Below, one piece after another: positions 1-6,104 of a stretch of 7,979 bases of DNA. Made by a program: the position numbers and the translations under genes. The notes under the pieces are model-generated. The model saw only the letters and a program-made list of their open reading frames with translations, ran no database searches and had not been told where the DNA came from. How positions within the stretch are numbered: the first letter of the stretch is position 1; every line of letters begins with the position of its first letter. Origin of the DNA: an uncultured Clostridia bacterium (GTDB taxonomy: Bacteria > Bacillota > Clostridia > TANB77 > CAG-508); the NCBI GenBank assembly GCA_947626705.1, contig CANQTJ010000073.1, forward strand, positions 1-7,979. Direction: 5' to 3'.

Positions 1-45
1 TTGTCATACCTTATTTTCTTTTCAAAAAAAATTTAAAATTTTTTC

Positions 46-70
46 AAAAAACTATTGACTTTTTATAGTT
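46..70 (-). terminator. Rho-independent terminator after the radical SAM gene
   Basis: Read on the minus strand, AACTAT (65-70) and ATAGTT (50-55) form a perfect 6-bp stem with a 9-base loop, followed at once by a run of six T residues ending near 46. It starts 14 bases past the stop codon of the radical SAM gene. The stem is AT-rich, as expected in such a genome, so efficiency is uncertain. A second A/T palindromic tract at about 26-45 could reinforce it. Confidence 0.7.
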
Positions 71-84
71 GGTCTTTCTAAGTT

Positions 85-1500
85 TTATATAAAGAATTTA
101 TTGTGCGCAGTTTCGTTTCTTACTTCGTTTTCATCGAAGTCCTTGTTCGTTCTGATGATATCCAAAATTTCCTGAATATAGAGCTGATCATCCATACCGA
201 CAACCTGAACAGGTCTCGGTGTTCTCCACCTGTGATAATCGTCGAAATTATCAGAAGTAATGACAACTCCGTACTTATCAGGATTCATGAAAATATCAGA
301 GTCAGGATACGGAACAAAAAACTTCGGAAAAGTGAAGTCGAAAAGGTCTTTTTCTCTCATTTCCTTGAAAGTCTCAATATTGGTCTTGATGTCCTCTTTG
401 TACTCAAAAGGCAAACCTACCATAGAGTACAGAGAAATAATTGGAACACCAACCTCATGTTTGACGATATCCAGAGCTTCTTGAAATGCTGTCAGGTCAT
501 AGTGTTTGGAAACTTTCAGTCTGACATCTTTAGAAAAATGTTCGGCACCAATCAGAATTTCAATCAGTCCATTTTCTACGAACTTCTTGAGAATAGGCTT
601 ACGAGCCACCTTAATCAGGAATCCAGGAGAAGTATTGATAGTAAAAGTACACTTAATACCTCTTCTTTCAATTTCGTTGATGACTTCTGTGTAAACCGCT
701 TCATTAATGAAGAAGTCACTGTCAGAGAAATGGAACATCTTCACACCATAGGTTTTAATAATGTACTCCACTTCATCCATTCTAGAATGAACGTTAGTAA
801 AGCAAATTTTCTTACCTACCTTGTGTTCAACACAGTACTTACATCTGTTTGGGCATCCGATTCCGAAGAAATTGTACCACAAGGTACCCATTCTTCTTTC
901 TTCAGGGATAAGGCTGTAGTCTTTCGGACAATCGTAATACATATCAGTATCAATTCTCCAAAAAACTTCGTCTTCTCCTCTAAGGAGCTTTTTGATGAGC
1001 TCCAGAGTCTTGTCGATGCCATAGCCAGTAACTATATAGTCAAAGGCAACATCTTTGTCGTTGGTCAAAAAGTATTTGGTGTGCGGACCACCCAAAATGG
1101 TCTTTACATTACCGTTCATGCTCTTGACCGCCTGAGCCAGTCTTCTAACATGATTGAACTGAGGCGTGGTTGAGGTGAAACAGTAAATGTCGTAATCCGC
1201 ATAATTGACCCGGATGTCTGCGATATAGTCCTTCTCAGAAGCAAAATAGTCTCCATTCGTGTAACTCACGAAAATACCACTCTGCTTAAGAAGGTATCCA
1301 AGCATCAACAATCCCTGATTGGAAATGTATTCAACTTGGCCGTGCATTTTCGCAACAACATCTTTGCCCAAGTAATCCATGATTACCTTGTTCTGTGCTT
1401 CTGCGTACTTAATCTGAGCGACATTTTCGTATCTCCAAATTTCGTCGTTCGGATCAGCCTGGAAAGAGATTGCATCCAGTAAAAGAACTTTCTTCATCAT
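85..1500 (-). CDS. B12-binding-type radical SAM protein, substrate unknown
   Basis: A 471-residue enzyme. The Cys motif CPNRCKYC (C216, C220, C223; CxxxCxxC) would bind the 4Fe-4S cluster that cleaves S-adenosylmethionine. Before it, residues 1 to about 185 look like the Rossmann-type cobalamin-binding domain found in this class, with an ILGGPH stretch at 135-140. I see no DxHxxG motif, so any cobalamin would bind without a protein histidine ligand. The radical SAM barrel runs to about residue 400, followed by a C-terminal tail. The start at 1500 (Met-Met-Lys-Lys) is chosen because AGGAGGG sits 4 bases upstream; the second Met at 1497 is equally plausible. The 16 codons above it encode the ribosome binding site itself (QEGR) and are not coding. 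No partner gene is next to it, so methylase, RiPP-modifying and natural-product roles are all open. G/C-rich codons (CAG, AAG, TAC, ATC) set it apart from its neighbours and suggest transfer. Confidence 0.88.
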   Translation of the reverse strand: MMKKVLLLDAISFQADPNDEIWRYENVAQIKYAEAQNKVIMDYLGKDVVAKMHGQVEYISNQGLLMLGYLLKQSGIFVSYTNGDYFASEKDYIADIRVNYADYDIYCFTSTTPQFNHVRRLAQAVKSMNGNVKTILGGPHTKYFLTNDKDVAFDYIVTGYGIDKTLELIKKLLRGEDEVFWRIDTDMYYDCPKDYSLIPEERRMGTLWYNFFGIGCPNRCKYCVEHKVGKKICFTNVHSRMDEVEYIIKTYGVKMFHFSDSDFFINEAVYTEVINEIERRGIKCTFTINTSPGFLIKVARKPILKKFVENGLIEILIGAEHFSKDVRLKVSKHYDLTAFQEALDIVKHEVGVPIISLYSMVGLPFEYKEDIKTNIETFKEMREKDLFDFTFPKFFVPYPDSDIFMNPDKYGVVITSDNFDDYHRWRTPRPVQVVGMDDQLYIQEILDIIRTNKDFDENEVRNETAHNKFFI

Positions 1501-1504
1501 TCTT

Positions 1505-1511
1505 CCCTCCT
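1505..1511 (-). promoter_or_regulatory. Ribosome binding site deciding the radical SAM start
   Basis: AGGAGGG on the minus strand lies 4 bases before the ATG at 1500 and 7 before the ATG at 1497. It falls inside the 16-codon upstream extension of the open frame, which rules out the ATG at 1548 as the working start. Confidence 0.8.
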
Positions 1512-1563
1512 GTTTGGTTTTTAATTTTTTTTCGACATACATATTCAATTTTCAATGTACATA

Positions 1564-1593
1564 TTAATACAAACTTATAATTTTCACCTCCAT
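1564..1593 (-). other. Orphan strong Shine-Dalgarno and 9-codon mini-ORF in leader
   Basis: Within the untranslated leader of the radical SAM gene, GGAGGTGA (1584-1591) matches the 16S anti-Shine-Dalgarno without a mismatch, yet no ATG or GTG follows at usable spacing. The ATG that overlaps it (1591-1593) opens a 9-codon frame, MEVKIISLY, ending in TAA at 1564-1566, but it has no ribosome binding site of its own. A TTG codon 12 bases after the motif is followed by only one codon and a stop. It may be a ribosome standby or decoy site, a leader peptide, or the remnant of a lost gene start. Function is inferred only. Confidence 0.3.
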
Positions 1594-1671
1594 TGTAAAA
1601 ATTTTTGGTTTTACCTTTGTGAAATCTCACATAGATACTATTATAATATTATATTAATAGAATTCATTTGT

Positions 1672-1700
1672 ATTGTATCATCTTTTTAATATTATGTCAA
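1672..1700 (-). promoter_or_regulatory. Sigma-A-type promoter of the radical SAM gene
   Basis: On the minus strand TTGACA (1695-1700, perfect -35) and TACAAT (1672-1677, 5 of 6 for the -10) are separated by exactly 17 bases. Transcription should begin near 1665, leaving a leader of about 165 bases before the ATG at 1500. A second TATAAT at 1640-1645 lacks a matching -35. Confidence 0.75.
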
Positions 1701-1747
1701 TCACTTTGGTTGTATTTTATATTATCTTGTCATATTTCAACATATAA

Positions 1748-1789
1748 AAAATAAAAGTCAATCTGAATTATCAAATTAACTTTTATTTT
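1748..1789 (-). terminator. Rho-independent terminator after the nucleoside phosphorylase homologue
   Basis: AAAATAAAAGT (1748-1758) and its exact complement (1779-1789) form an 11-bp stem. The inner bases extend it by about four more pairs with one mismatch. It begins 2 bases after the stop codon of the gene at 1792-2544, and T-rich sequence follows on the minus strand. It insulates this gene from the radical SAM promoter 48 bases further on. Confidence 0.7.
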
Positions 1790-1791
1790 CA

Positions 1792-2544
1792 TTATATTTC
1801 TTTAACAATTTCAATAGCAATCTTTAAACACTCTTTTAATATAAAACTTCTATCATCTTTTAAAGTTCTTATATCCCAATTTTCTCCAGTAAGCGTATCG
1901 TCTGAATATAAAAACTGATAAACATTAATATTCCTTGAATTGGCAACAGCCATAATTGATGCACATTCCATCTCTACAACTTTGCAACCTTTTTCTATTC
2001 TTTTTTTTGTTTTATTTATAGTTTCTTTATATAAAGCATCAGTAGTCCATGTTTTTGTTAGCTCATACTTAATACTTTTCTTTTTAAAAATTTCTTCTAA
2101 TTTCATGGCTGTTTTTACTTTTACAAAATCTGATGCTGGTATATAATGGTAACTCGTTCCTTCATCTCTATATGCCTCTGTTGGTATAATAAATGCTCCT
2201 TTTTTTATATCTGAAGTAAGTTCTCCACAAGATCCAAAGAATATAAAATTTTCAACACCTCTAGCATGTATTTCTTCCATCATTGCAGTTGTTGCAGGTC
2301 CTCCAACTAAAGTTCTATATAAAATAACTTCTTCTTTACCAATTTTTGTTCCATATATTTTAATTTTATCTCCACATACATTAATTTCACTATATTCTTG
2401 GAATTTTTTTTCATTCTCGACTATATCTATTAATTCTTTTTTAAAACAAACAATTGCAGTCTTTGGAAGTCTTTTTTGTCCTTTTGTTAAGATTTCAGCC
2501 TTAACAATTTCTTCACCTTCATCATAAGAATCTATTAAATTCAT
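1792..2544 (-). CDS. PNP/UDP-superfamily nucleoside phosphorylase or nucleosidase
   Basis: A 250-residue cytoplasmic protein of the purine nucleoside/uridine phosphorylase fold, which splits the glycosidic bond of nucleosides in salvage or detoxification. Landmarks are VGGPATTAMMEE (80-91), GSCGEL (104-109), the ribose-binding VEMECAS (190-196) and YSDD (213-216), whose Asp215 fits the catalytic acid. Two features depart from true phosphorylases by eye: the N-terminal GDPxR phosphate loop is absent (KTAIVCFKK at 28-36 occupies its place), and the arginine before GSCG is phenylalanine (F102). Hydrolysis instead of phosphorolysis is therefore possible, as is an altered phosphate site. The start at 2544 follows AGGAG (2552-2556) at 7 bases; the ATG at 2559 would place that site inside the gene. 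It is a single-gene unit with its own promoter and terminator and host-like AT-rich codons. Substrate not determined. Confidence 0.85.
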   Translation of the reverse strand: MNLIDSYDEGEEIVKAEILTKGQKRLPKTAIVCFKKELIDIVENEKKFQEYSEINVCGDKIKIYGTKIGKEEVILYRTLVGGPATTAMMEEIHARGVENFIFFGSCGELTSDIKKGAFIIPTEAYRDEGTSYHYIPASDFVKVKTAMKLEEIFKKKSIKYELTKTWTTDALYKETINKTKKRIEKGCKVVEMECASIMAVANSRNINVYQFLYSDDTLTGENWDIRTLKDDRSFILKECLKIAIEIVKEI

Positions 2545-2580
2545 ATTTATTCTCCTCATAATTTATAAATCACAAAAACA

Positions 2581-2617
2581 GATATTATCACTAATCGTCT
2601 TCTTGATAACAAATATC
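2581..2617. repeat. Imperfect inverted repeat covering the promoter, possible operator
   Basis: GATATTATCA (2581-2590) faces TGATAACAAATATC (2604-2617). The second arm matches the complement of the first over TGATAA and TATC with four extra bases between. One arm overlies the -10 and the other the -35 of the promoter for the gene at 1792-2544, the usual place for a repressor site. The regulator is not in the window, and the AT-rich background makes chance repeats common. Confidence 0.3.
2584..2612 (-). promoter_or_regulatory. Sigma-A-type promoter of the nucleoside phosphorylase homologue
   Basis: On the minus strand TTGTTA (2607-2612, 4 of 6) and GATAAT (2584-2589, 5 of 6) are 17 bases apart. 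Predicted transcription start is near 2577, about 33 bases before the ATG at 2544, which is a normal leader length. Confidence 0.5.
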
Positions 2618-2771
2618 ATTTTATTTTTCTAATTTTTTGAAATTATTTTAATTTACAATACATATTTTACAATTTTATCAAAAATTTTTATCCAATTTTA
2701 TAAAACTCTATTTTATTAGTATCACACTAGTATCATTTTCTCATTTTTTTCTTTTATTTAAATCTATTAAT

Positions 2772-2819
2772 TCAATCTGTATATTCTGTTCTAATATACT
2801 GCTCAACTAAATCTTCCAT
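2772..2819 (-). CDS. Possible 15-residue small peptide, unrecognised
   Basis: The ATG at 2817-2819 is preceded by GGGAGA with GGAG-type spacing of 7 bases (2827-2830), a much better context than chance ORFs of this size usually have. The frame reads MEDLVEQYIRTEYTD and stops with TGA at 2772. A second frame shifted by one base stays open from a TTG in the same stretch and ends in a basic SILEQ...LNKRKK tail, so this could also be the decayed start of a longer gene. An extended -10 element lies about 105 bases upstream. I do not recognise the peptide. Confidence 0.25.
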   Translation of the reverse strand: MEDLVEQYIRTEYTD

Positions 2820-2923
2820 CTTTTGTCTCCCAATTTATTTTTTGTAATCTTTTGCTATTGTTAATATTCCAATATTTTATATCCTCTTATTGGTTTTCTT
2901 TTTTATGTATCGGAACTTGAATT

Positions 2924-2932
2924 ATTATATCA
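2924..2932 (-). promoter_or_regulatory. Extended -10 promoter element in the intergenic gap
   Basis: The minus strand reads TGATATAAT, a perfect TGnTATAAT extended -10. The -35 position at 17 bases (2947-2952, TAGAAA) is poor, which extended -10 promoters tolerate. It would transcribe leftward through the mini-ORF at 2772-2819 towards the nucleoside phosphorylase homologue. The surrounding TATA-rich background lowers confidence. Confidence 0.35.
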
Positions 2933-3051
2933 TATATATCATAAAATTTCTATATTTTAATTTATTTAAGTATCGTTTTTTAATTATATACTATTGATTT
3001 ATAAAAAAAAGATATTTATTTCAAAGTTACTTCTACCTGATGAAATTATTT

Positions 3052-3423
3052 TTAGAAATCTTCTATAATTGCCTGTTTTATGTGATTTATGTAGAATTTT
3101 CCGTTTATAATAAATACTTCAATTACATCAAACCTTATATACATATCCAATAAATTATATTTATAAAGAAAATATTTAGCTACTTTATATAGATGCTTTT
3201 GCTTTATATAATTTACTGCTTCTGATGGTTTTCCAAATTTATCATTTGTTCTTGTTTTTACTTCAATAAAAACTATTTCATTATTGTCTTTTGCTACTAT
3301 ATCCATTTCTCCTTGTTTACAATAAAAATTATTCTTTAAAATTTCATACTTATTTTCTTCTAGATATTTTGTCGCAATTTGTTCTCCTATTTTTCCTATA
3401 TCTCTATTTTTATACATTTTCAT
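3052..3423 (-). CDS. yraN: YraN family (UPF0102) predicted nuclease-fold protein
   Basis: A 123-residue protein of normal family length. The UPF0102 signature is clear: GKIGEQIATKYLE (10-22), ILKNNFYCKQGEMDIVAK (28-45) and VFIEVKTRT (51-59), then GKPSEAV (64-70). E39, D41, E54 and K56 fit the D-(E)xK core of the restriction-endonuclease fold, with E14 as a further acidic residue. The family's substrate is not established; a Holliday-junction-resolvase-like role is often suggested because of the fold. Its ATG overlaps the dprA stop codon (ATGA, 3420-3423), so translation is probably coupled; I see no strong ribosome binding site of its own, and the Met at residue 3 is an alternative start. It is the last gene of the comM-dprA-yraN operon. 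Confidence 0.92.
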   Translation of the reverse strand: MKMYKNRDIGKIGEQIATKYLEENKYEILKNNFYCKQGEMDIVAKDNNEIVFIEVKTRTNDKFGKPSEAVNYIKQKHLYKVAKYFLYKYNLLDMYIRFDVIEVFIINGKFYINHIKQAIIEDF

Positions 3424-4325
3424 TTTATTTTAAAATTACTTCCTGGAAGTGATACAATTTTATCTTCTAATTCAAGCATCATAAGCTTATAATTTACTTC
3501 TTTTATATCTAACTTAGACTTTTTTACTATTTCATTTATGTTCATAGCTTTTTCTTTTTGTAATATATTATAAATTGTTTTATATTCTTGTTTTATGGTT
3601 TCATTTATAATTTGTTTTTCTGTATATTGTTCTTTATATATATCTTTTTGGACTTTGTTGTTTATTTGTTTCCTTTTTAGTTTTAAGTCTTTATACTCTT
3701 TTATTATATCATCTATTTCTGTAACTAAATATGCTCCTTCTTTTATCAACTTATTTGGTGTTATACCTTTTTTACTTTCTAAACTTGATGGAACACAAAA
3801 TATTTTTTTATCTTGCTGTTTAGTTAACCTTGCTGTTACACTTGTACCACTTCTATATCCTCCTTCTATTACTAATGTTCCTATAGCTATTCCACTAACT
3901 ATTCTATTTCTTTCTAAAAATCTTTTTGAGTTTTCTTTTTCGTTTTCTTCATATTCTGTTACTATTAAACCATTATTTTTTATTATATCTTTATATAGTT
4001 TTATATTTTCTTCTGGATATATGTTATTTAGCCCACTTGGTAATACTGCTATTGTGTTTCCTGTTGTTTCTATACTGCCTATATGTGCAAAACTGTCTAT
4101 ACCTTTTGCCATTCCGCTTATTATAGTTATACCTTGTATGCTTAATTCTCTAGAAAATTTTTTTGCCATTCTTTCTCCATATTGTGTACATTCTCTTGTT
4201 CCAATAATTGCTATACATGGTGTATCTAATAATTTTATATTTCCTTTGACATACAGACTTTTAGGTGGATTTTTTATTTTTCTTAATTCTTTTGGATATA
4301 TTGCATCTTCTATGTTTATTTTCAT
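3420..4325 (-). CDS. dprA: DNA-processing protein DprA, short form
   Basis: DprA binds single-stranded DNA taken up in natural transformation, shields it and loads RecA in the cytoplasm. This 301-residue protein shows the Rossmann-like core: IAIIGTR (38-44), SGMAKGID (70-77), LPSGLNNIYP (95-104), RFLERNRIVSG (135-145) and EGGYRSGTS (154-162). A basic, Lys-rich linker from about 210 to 245 leads to a C-terminal winged-helix domain (about 247-301, MNINEIVKKS...). The N-terminal helical (SAM/HhH-like) domain of many DprA proteins is absent; the Rossmann part starts after about 35 residues. The gene begins 2 bases after the comM stop. The only ribosome binding candidate, GGAG at 4339-4342, is 13 bases away inside comM, so coupling to comM translation is likely. 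In non-transforming Clostridia the gene is also common, so competence is not proved. Confidence 0.95.
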   Translation of the reverse strand: MKINIEDAIYPKELRKIKNPPKSLYVKGNIKLLDTPCIAIIGTRECTQYGERMAKKFSRELSIQGITIISGMAKGIDSFAHIGSIETTGNTIAVLPSGLNNIYPEENIKLYKDIIKNNGLIVTEYEENEKENSKRFLERNRIVSGIAIGTLVIEGGYRSGTSVTARLTKQQDKKIFCVPSSLESKKGITPNKLIKEGAYLVTEIDDIIKEYKDLKLKRKQINNKVQKDIYKEQYTEKQIINETIKQEYKTIYNILQKEKAMNINEIVKKSKLDIKEVNYKLMMLELEDKIVSLPGSNFKIK

Positions 4326-4327
4326 TT

Positions 4328-5866
4328 TTAAAATTTATCTCCATATTTTTTATCTAAATTTCTATATTGTATTGCTTCTGCTAGATGTGATTTTTCTATA
4401 TTTCTTTTATTATCTAAATCAGCTATAGTTCTAGATACTTTTAGAATTCTTGTATAGGCTCTGGCACTTAATCCTAATTTGTTAAATGCTAATTCTAATA
4501 TTTTTTTACATTCATTGTCTAATATACAATATTGTTCTATCATTTTAGGAGTTAACTCAGAATTAGAAAATATATTAGTATTCTTGTATCTTATATACTG
4601 AATTCTTCTTGCATTATTTACTCTTTCTTTTATTTGTTTTGAAGTTTCCTCTTTATTATTTGAATTTAATTTTTGATATTTTACTGGCTTGACTTCAATA
4701 TGTATATCAATTCTATCTAATAGAGGTCCACTTATTTTATTTAAGTATTTTTGTATTGCTATTTTACTACATTGACATTGTTTTTCCAGACTTCCATAAT
4801 ATCCGCATGGACATGGATTCATACTTGCTATTAGCATAAAATTAGATGGATATATTACTTTAGAATGCAACCTTGATATCGTTACATTTCTATCTTCTAA
4901 TGGACCTCGTAAAACTTCTAATGTATTTCTATTAAATTCTGGTAATTCATCTAAAAACAATACTCCATTATGTGCTAAACTAATTTCGCCTGGCTTTGGT
5001 ATTTTGCCTCCTCCAATCATTGATGTTGTAGATATTGTATGGTGTGGACTTCTAAATGGTCTTTGTGCAACTATTCCTATACTACTGTCTAACATTCCAG
5101 AAATACTATGTATTTTTGTTACTTCTAATGCTTCCTCAAATGTTAAATCTGGCAATATTGTTGGTATTCTTCTTGCTATCATCGTTTTTCCTGAACCTGG
5201 CGAACCTATTAGTATACAATTATGTCCTCCTGCTGCTGAAATTTCTAATGCTCTTTTTACATTTTCTTGTCCTCTTACTTCTGAAAAATCTATATCATTT
5301 TTATTCTTTTTATTAAATATTTTTATTATATCTATGTGCGTTTCTTTTATATCATTTTTCTTATTTAAATAATCAATAACTTCTTTTAATGTATTTACTC
5401 CTATTATTTGTAATCCTTCTATAACAGCAGCTTCTCTTTCATTCGCTTTAGGTATTATTACTCTCTTTATTCCTAAATTCATAGCCTCAATACACATAGG
5501 TAAAATTCCATTTATTCTATTTATTTTTCCATCTAATGATAATTCTCCTATAAAAATAGTATTTTCTAAATTCTTATATAATATTTCACCTAAAGCATCT
5601 AATATTCCTATTGCAATTGGTAAATCATAGCTTGTCCCTTCTTTTTTTGTATTTGCCGGTGCCAAATTTATTAAAATTCGCCTACTTGGAAGGTCTATTC
5701 CTGAATTTTTAATTGATACTCTTATTCTCTCTTTGGATTCTTTTACACTTGCATCTGGAAGTCCTACAATTTCAAAATTTGGTAACCCTCCTGAAATATC
5801 TGTTTGAACTTCTACTAAATTTCCATCTATTCCATTTAATGATATTGTTTTTATATTTGATAACAT
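4328..5866 (-). CDS. comM: ComM/YifB Mg-chelatase-like AAA+ ATPase
   Basis: A 512-residue, full-length member of the ComM/YifB family. In Vibrio the homologue is a hexameric helicase that drives branch migration during integration of transformed DNA. The N-terminal Lon-protease-like (S5-fold) domain spans about 1-170 (MLSNIKTISLNGIDG, IVGLPDASVKESKERIR). The AAA+ core has Walker A GSPGSGKT (221-228), Walker B VLFLDE (302-307) and an Arg at 385 in GPLLDRID. Four cysteines, C352/C354 in MNPCPCG and C364/C366 in CQCS, form the family's likely metal-binding insert. The Mg-chelatase C-terminal helical domain includes GLSARAYTRILKVSRTIADL (465-484). The start is supported by AAGGAG (5873-5878) 6 bases upstream and by the typical family N-terminus. 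It heads the operon with dprA and yraN; I could not single out a convincing promoter in 5867-6104. Confidence 0.96.
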   Translation of the reverse strand: MLSNIKTISLNGIDGNLVEVQTDISGGLPNFEIVGLPDASVKESKERIRVSIKNSGIDLPSRRILINLAPANTKKEGTSYDLPIAIGILDALGEILYKNLENTIFIGELSLDGKINRINGILPMCIEAMNLGIKRVIIPKANEREAAVIEGLQIIGVNTLKEVIDYLNKKNDIKETHIDIIKIFNKKNKNDIDFSEVRGQENVKRALEISAAGGHNCILIGSPGSGKTMIARRIPTILPDLTFEEALEVTKIHSISGMLDSSIGIVAQRPFRSPHHTISTTSMIGGGKIPKPGEISLAHNGVLFLDELPEFNRNTLEVLRGPLEDRNVTISRLHSKVIYPSNFMLIASMNPCPCGYYGSLEKQCQCSKIAIQKYLNKISGPLLDRIDIHIEVKPVKYQKLNSNNKEETSKQIKERVNNARRIQYIRYKNTNIFSNSELTPKMIEQYCILDNECKKILELAFNKLGLSARAYTRILKVSRTIADLDNKRNIEKSHLAEAIQYRNLDKKYGDKF

Positions 5867-5872
5867 TTTATT

Positions 5873-5878
5873 CTCCTT
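5873..5878 (-). promoter_or_regulatory. Ribosome binding site of comM
   Basis: AAGGAG on the minus strand lies 6 bases before the ATG at 5864-5866. It is the only strong ribosome binding site in the operon, consistent with coupled translation of the two downstream genes. Confidence 0.75.
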
Positions 5879-6039
5879 ACAATTATATATTTTTAATTTA
5901 TATTTTTATATTAATACATTAATATTTAAGACTAATTAATTACTTTGTTACCATTCAAGTTTTATTAAAAGGTTAAATATGATACTAGCTGTGAATTGTA
6001 TATTTTTTTGTAAAAAATAAAACTTAAATAATTAAACAA

Positions 6040-6068
6040 TTGATTTTTTATAATATTTAATATAAAAT
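6040..6068 (+). promoter_or_regulatory. Candidate promoter of the penicillin-binding protein gene
   Basis: TTGATT (6040-6045, 4 of 6) and TAAAAT (6063-6068, 5 of 6) are 17 bases apart, giving a start near 6075 and a leader of about 30 bases. Perfect TATAAT hexamers at 6049-6054 and 6068-6073 lack suitable -35 sequences. In such AT-rich DNA several choices look alike. Confidence 0.4.
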
Positions 6069-6104
6069 ATAATAAATAATTTAAACAAAAGAGTGGTGAA
6101 GATT

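Larger units (their letters stand above)
2545..3051. other. 507-base intergenic gap without a convincing gene
   Basis: This stretch lies between yraN and the nucleoside phosphorylase homologue, both read leftward. It is very AT-rich and broken by stops in all frames. It holds the promoter and inverted repeat near 2581-2617, two TAGTATCA direct repeats (2717-2724 and 2728-2735), a 15-codon mini-ORF at 2772-2819 and an extended -10 element at 2924-2932. I recognise no riboswitch or RNA gene, and no clear terminator for the yraN operon. Confidence 0.6.

Noticed and set aside
55..93. Plus-strand TTGACT and TATATA near the left end as a promoter
   Set aside because: The spacing is far from 17 bases and the TTGACT lies in the terminator loop of the minus-strand gene. 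No plus-strand gene follows.
103..1173. Long plus-strand open frame of 356 codons opposite the radical SAM gene
   Set aside because: It is a mirror frame of a gene with clear motifs, promoter, ribosome site and terminator on the other strand. Its translation shows no recognisable domain and has no ribosome binding site.
1501..1548. N-terminal 16-residue extension of the radical SAM protein
   Set aside because: It encodes the AGGAGGG ribosome binding site (as QEGR) and no site precedes the ATG at 1548.
1630..1660. Palindromic ATAATATTAT with TATAAT as a second promoter or operator of the radical SAM gene
   Set aside because: No -35 element fits, and short A/T palindromes are expected by chance here.
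2560..2900. Purine riboswitch upstream of the nucleoside gene
   Set aside because: I could not find the conserved junction sequences or paired stems of the purine aptamer; the predicted leader is only about 33 bases.
3003..3045. Possible terminator after yraN: 5-bp TTTCA/TGAAA stem and a run of eight T on the minus strand
   Set aside because: The stem is short with a large unpaired loop, and the T run begins 8 bases after it. Not convincing in DNA this AT-rich.
3595..4428. Plus-strand open frame of 277 codons over dprA, rich in Phe, Leu and Ile
   Set aside because: The hydrophobic run is what AT-rich Lys/Ile/Asn codons give when read in reverse. It crosses the dprA/comM junction and has no start signals.
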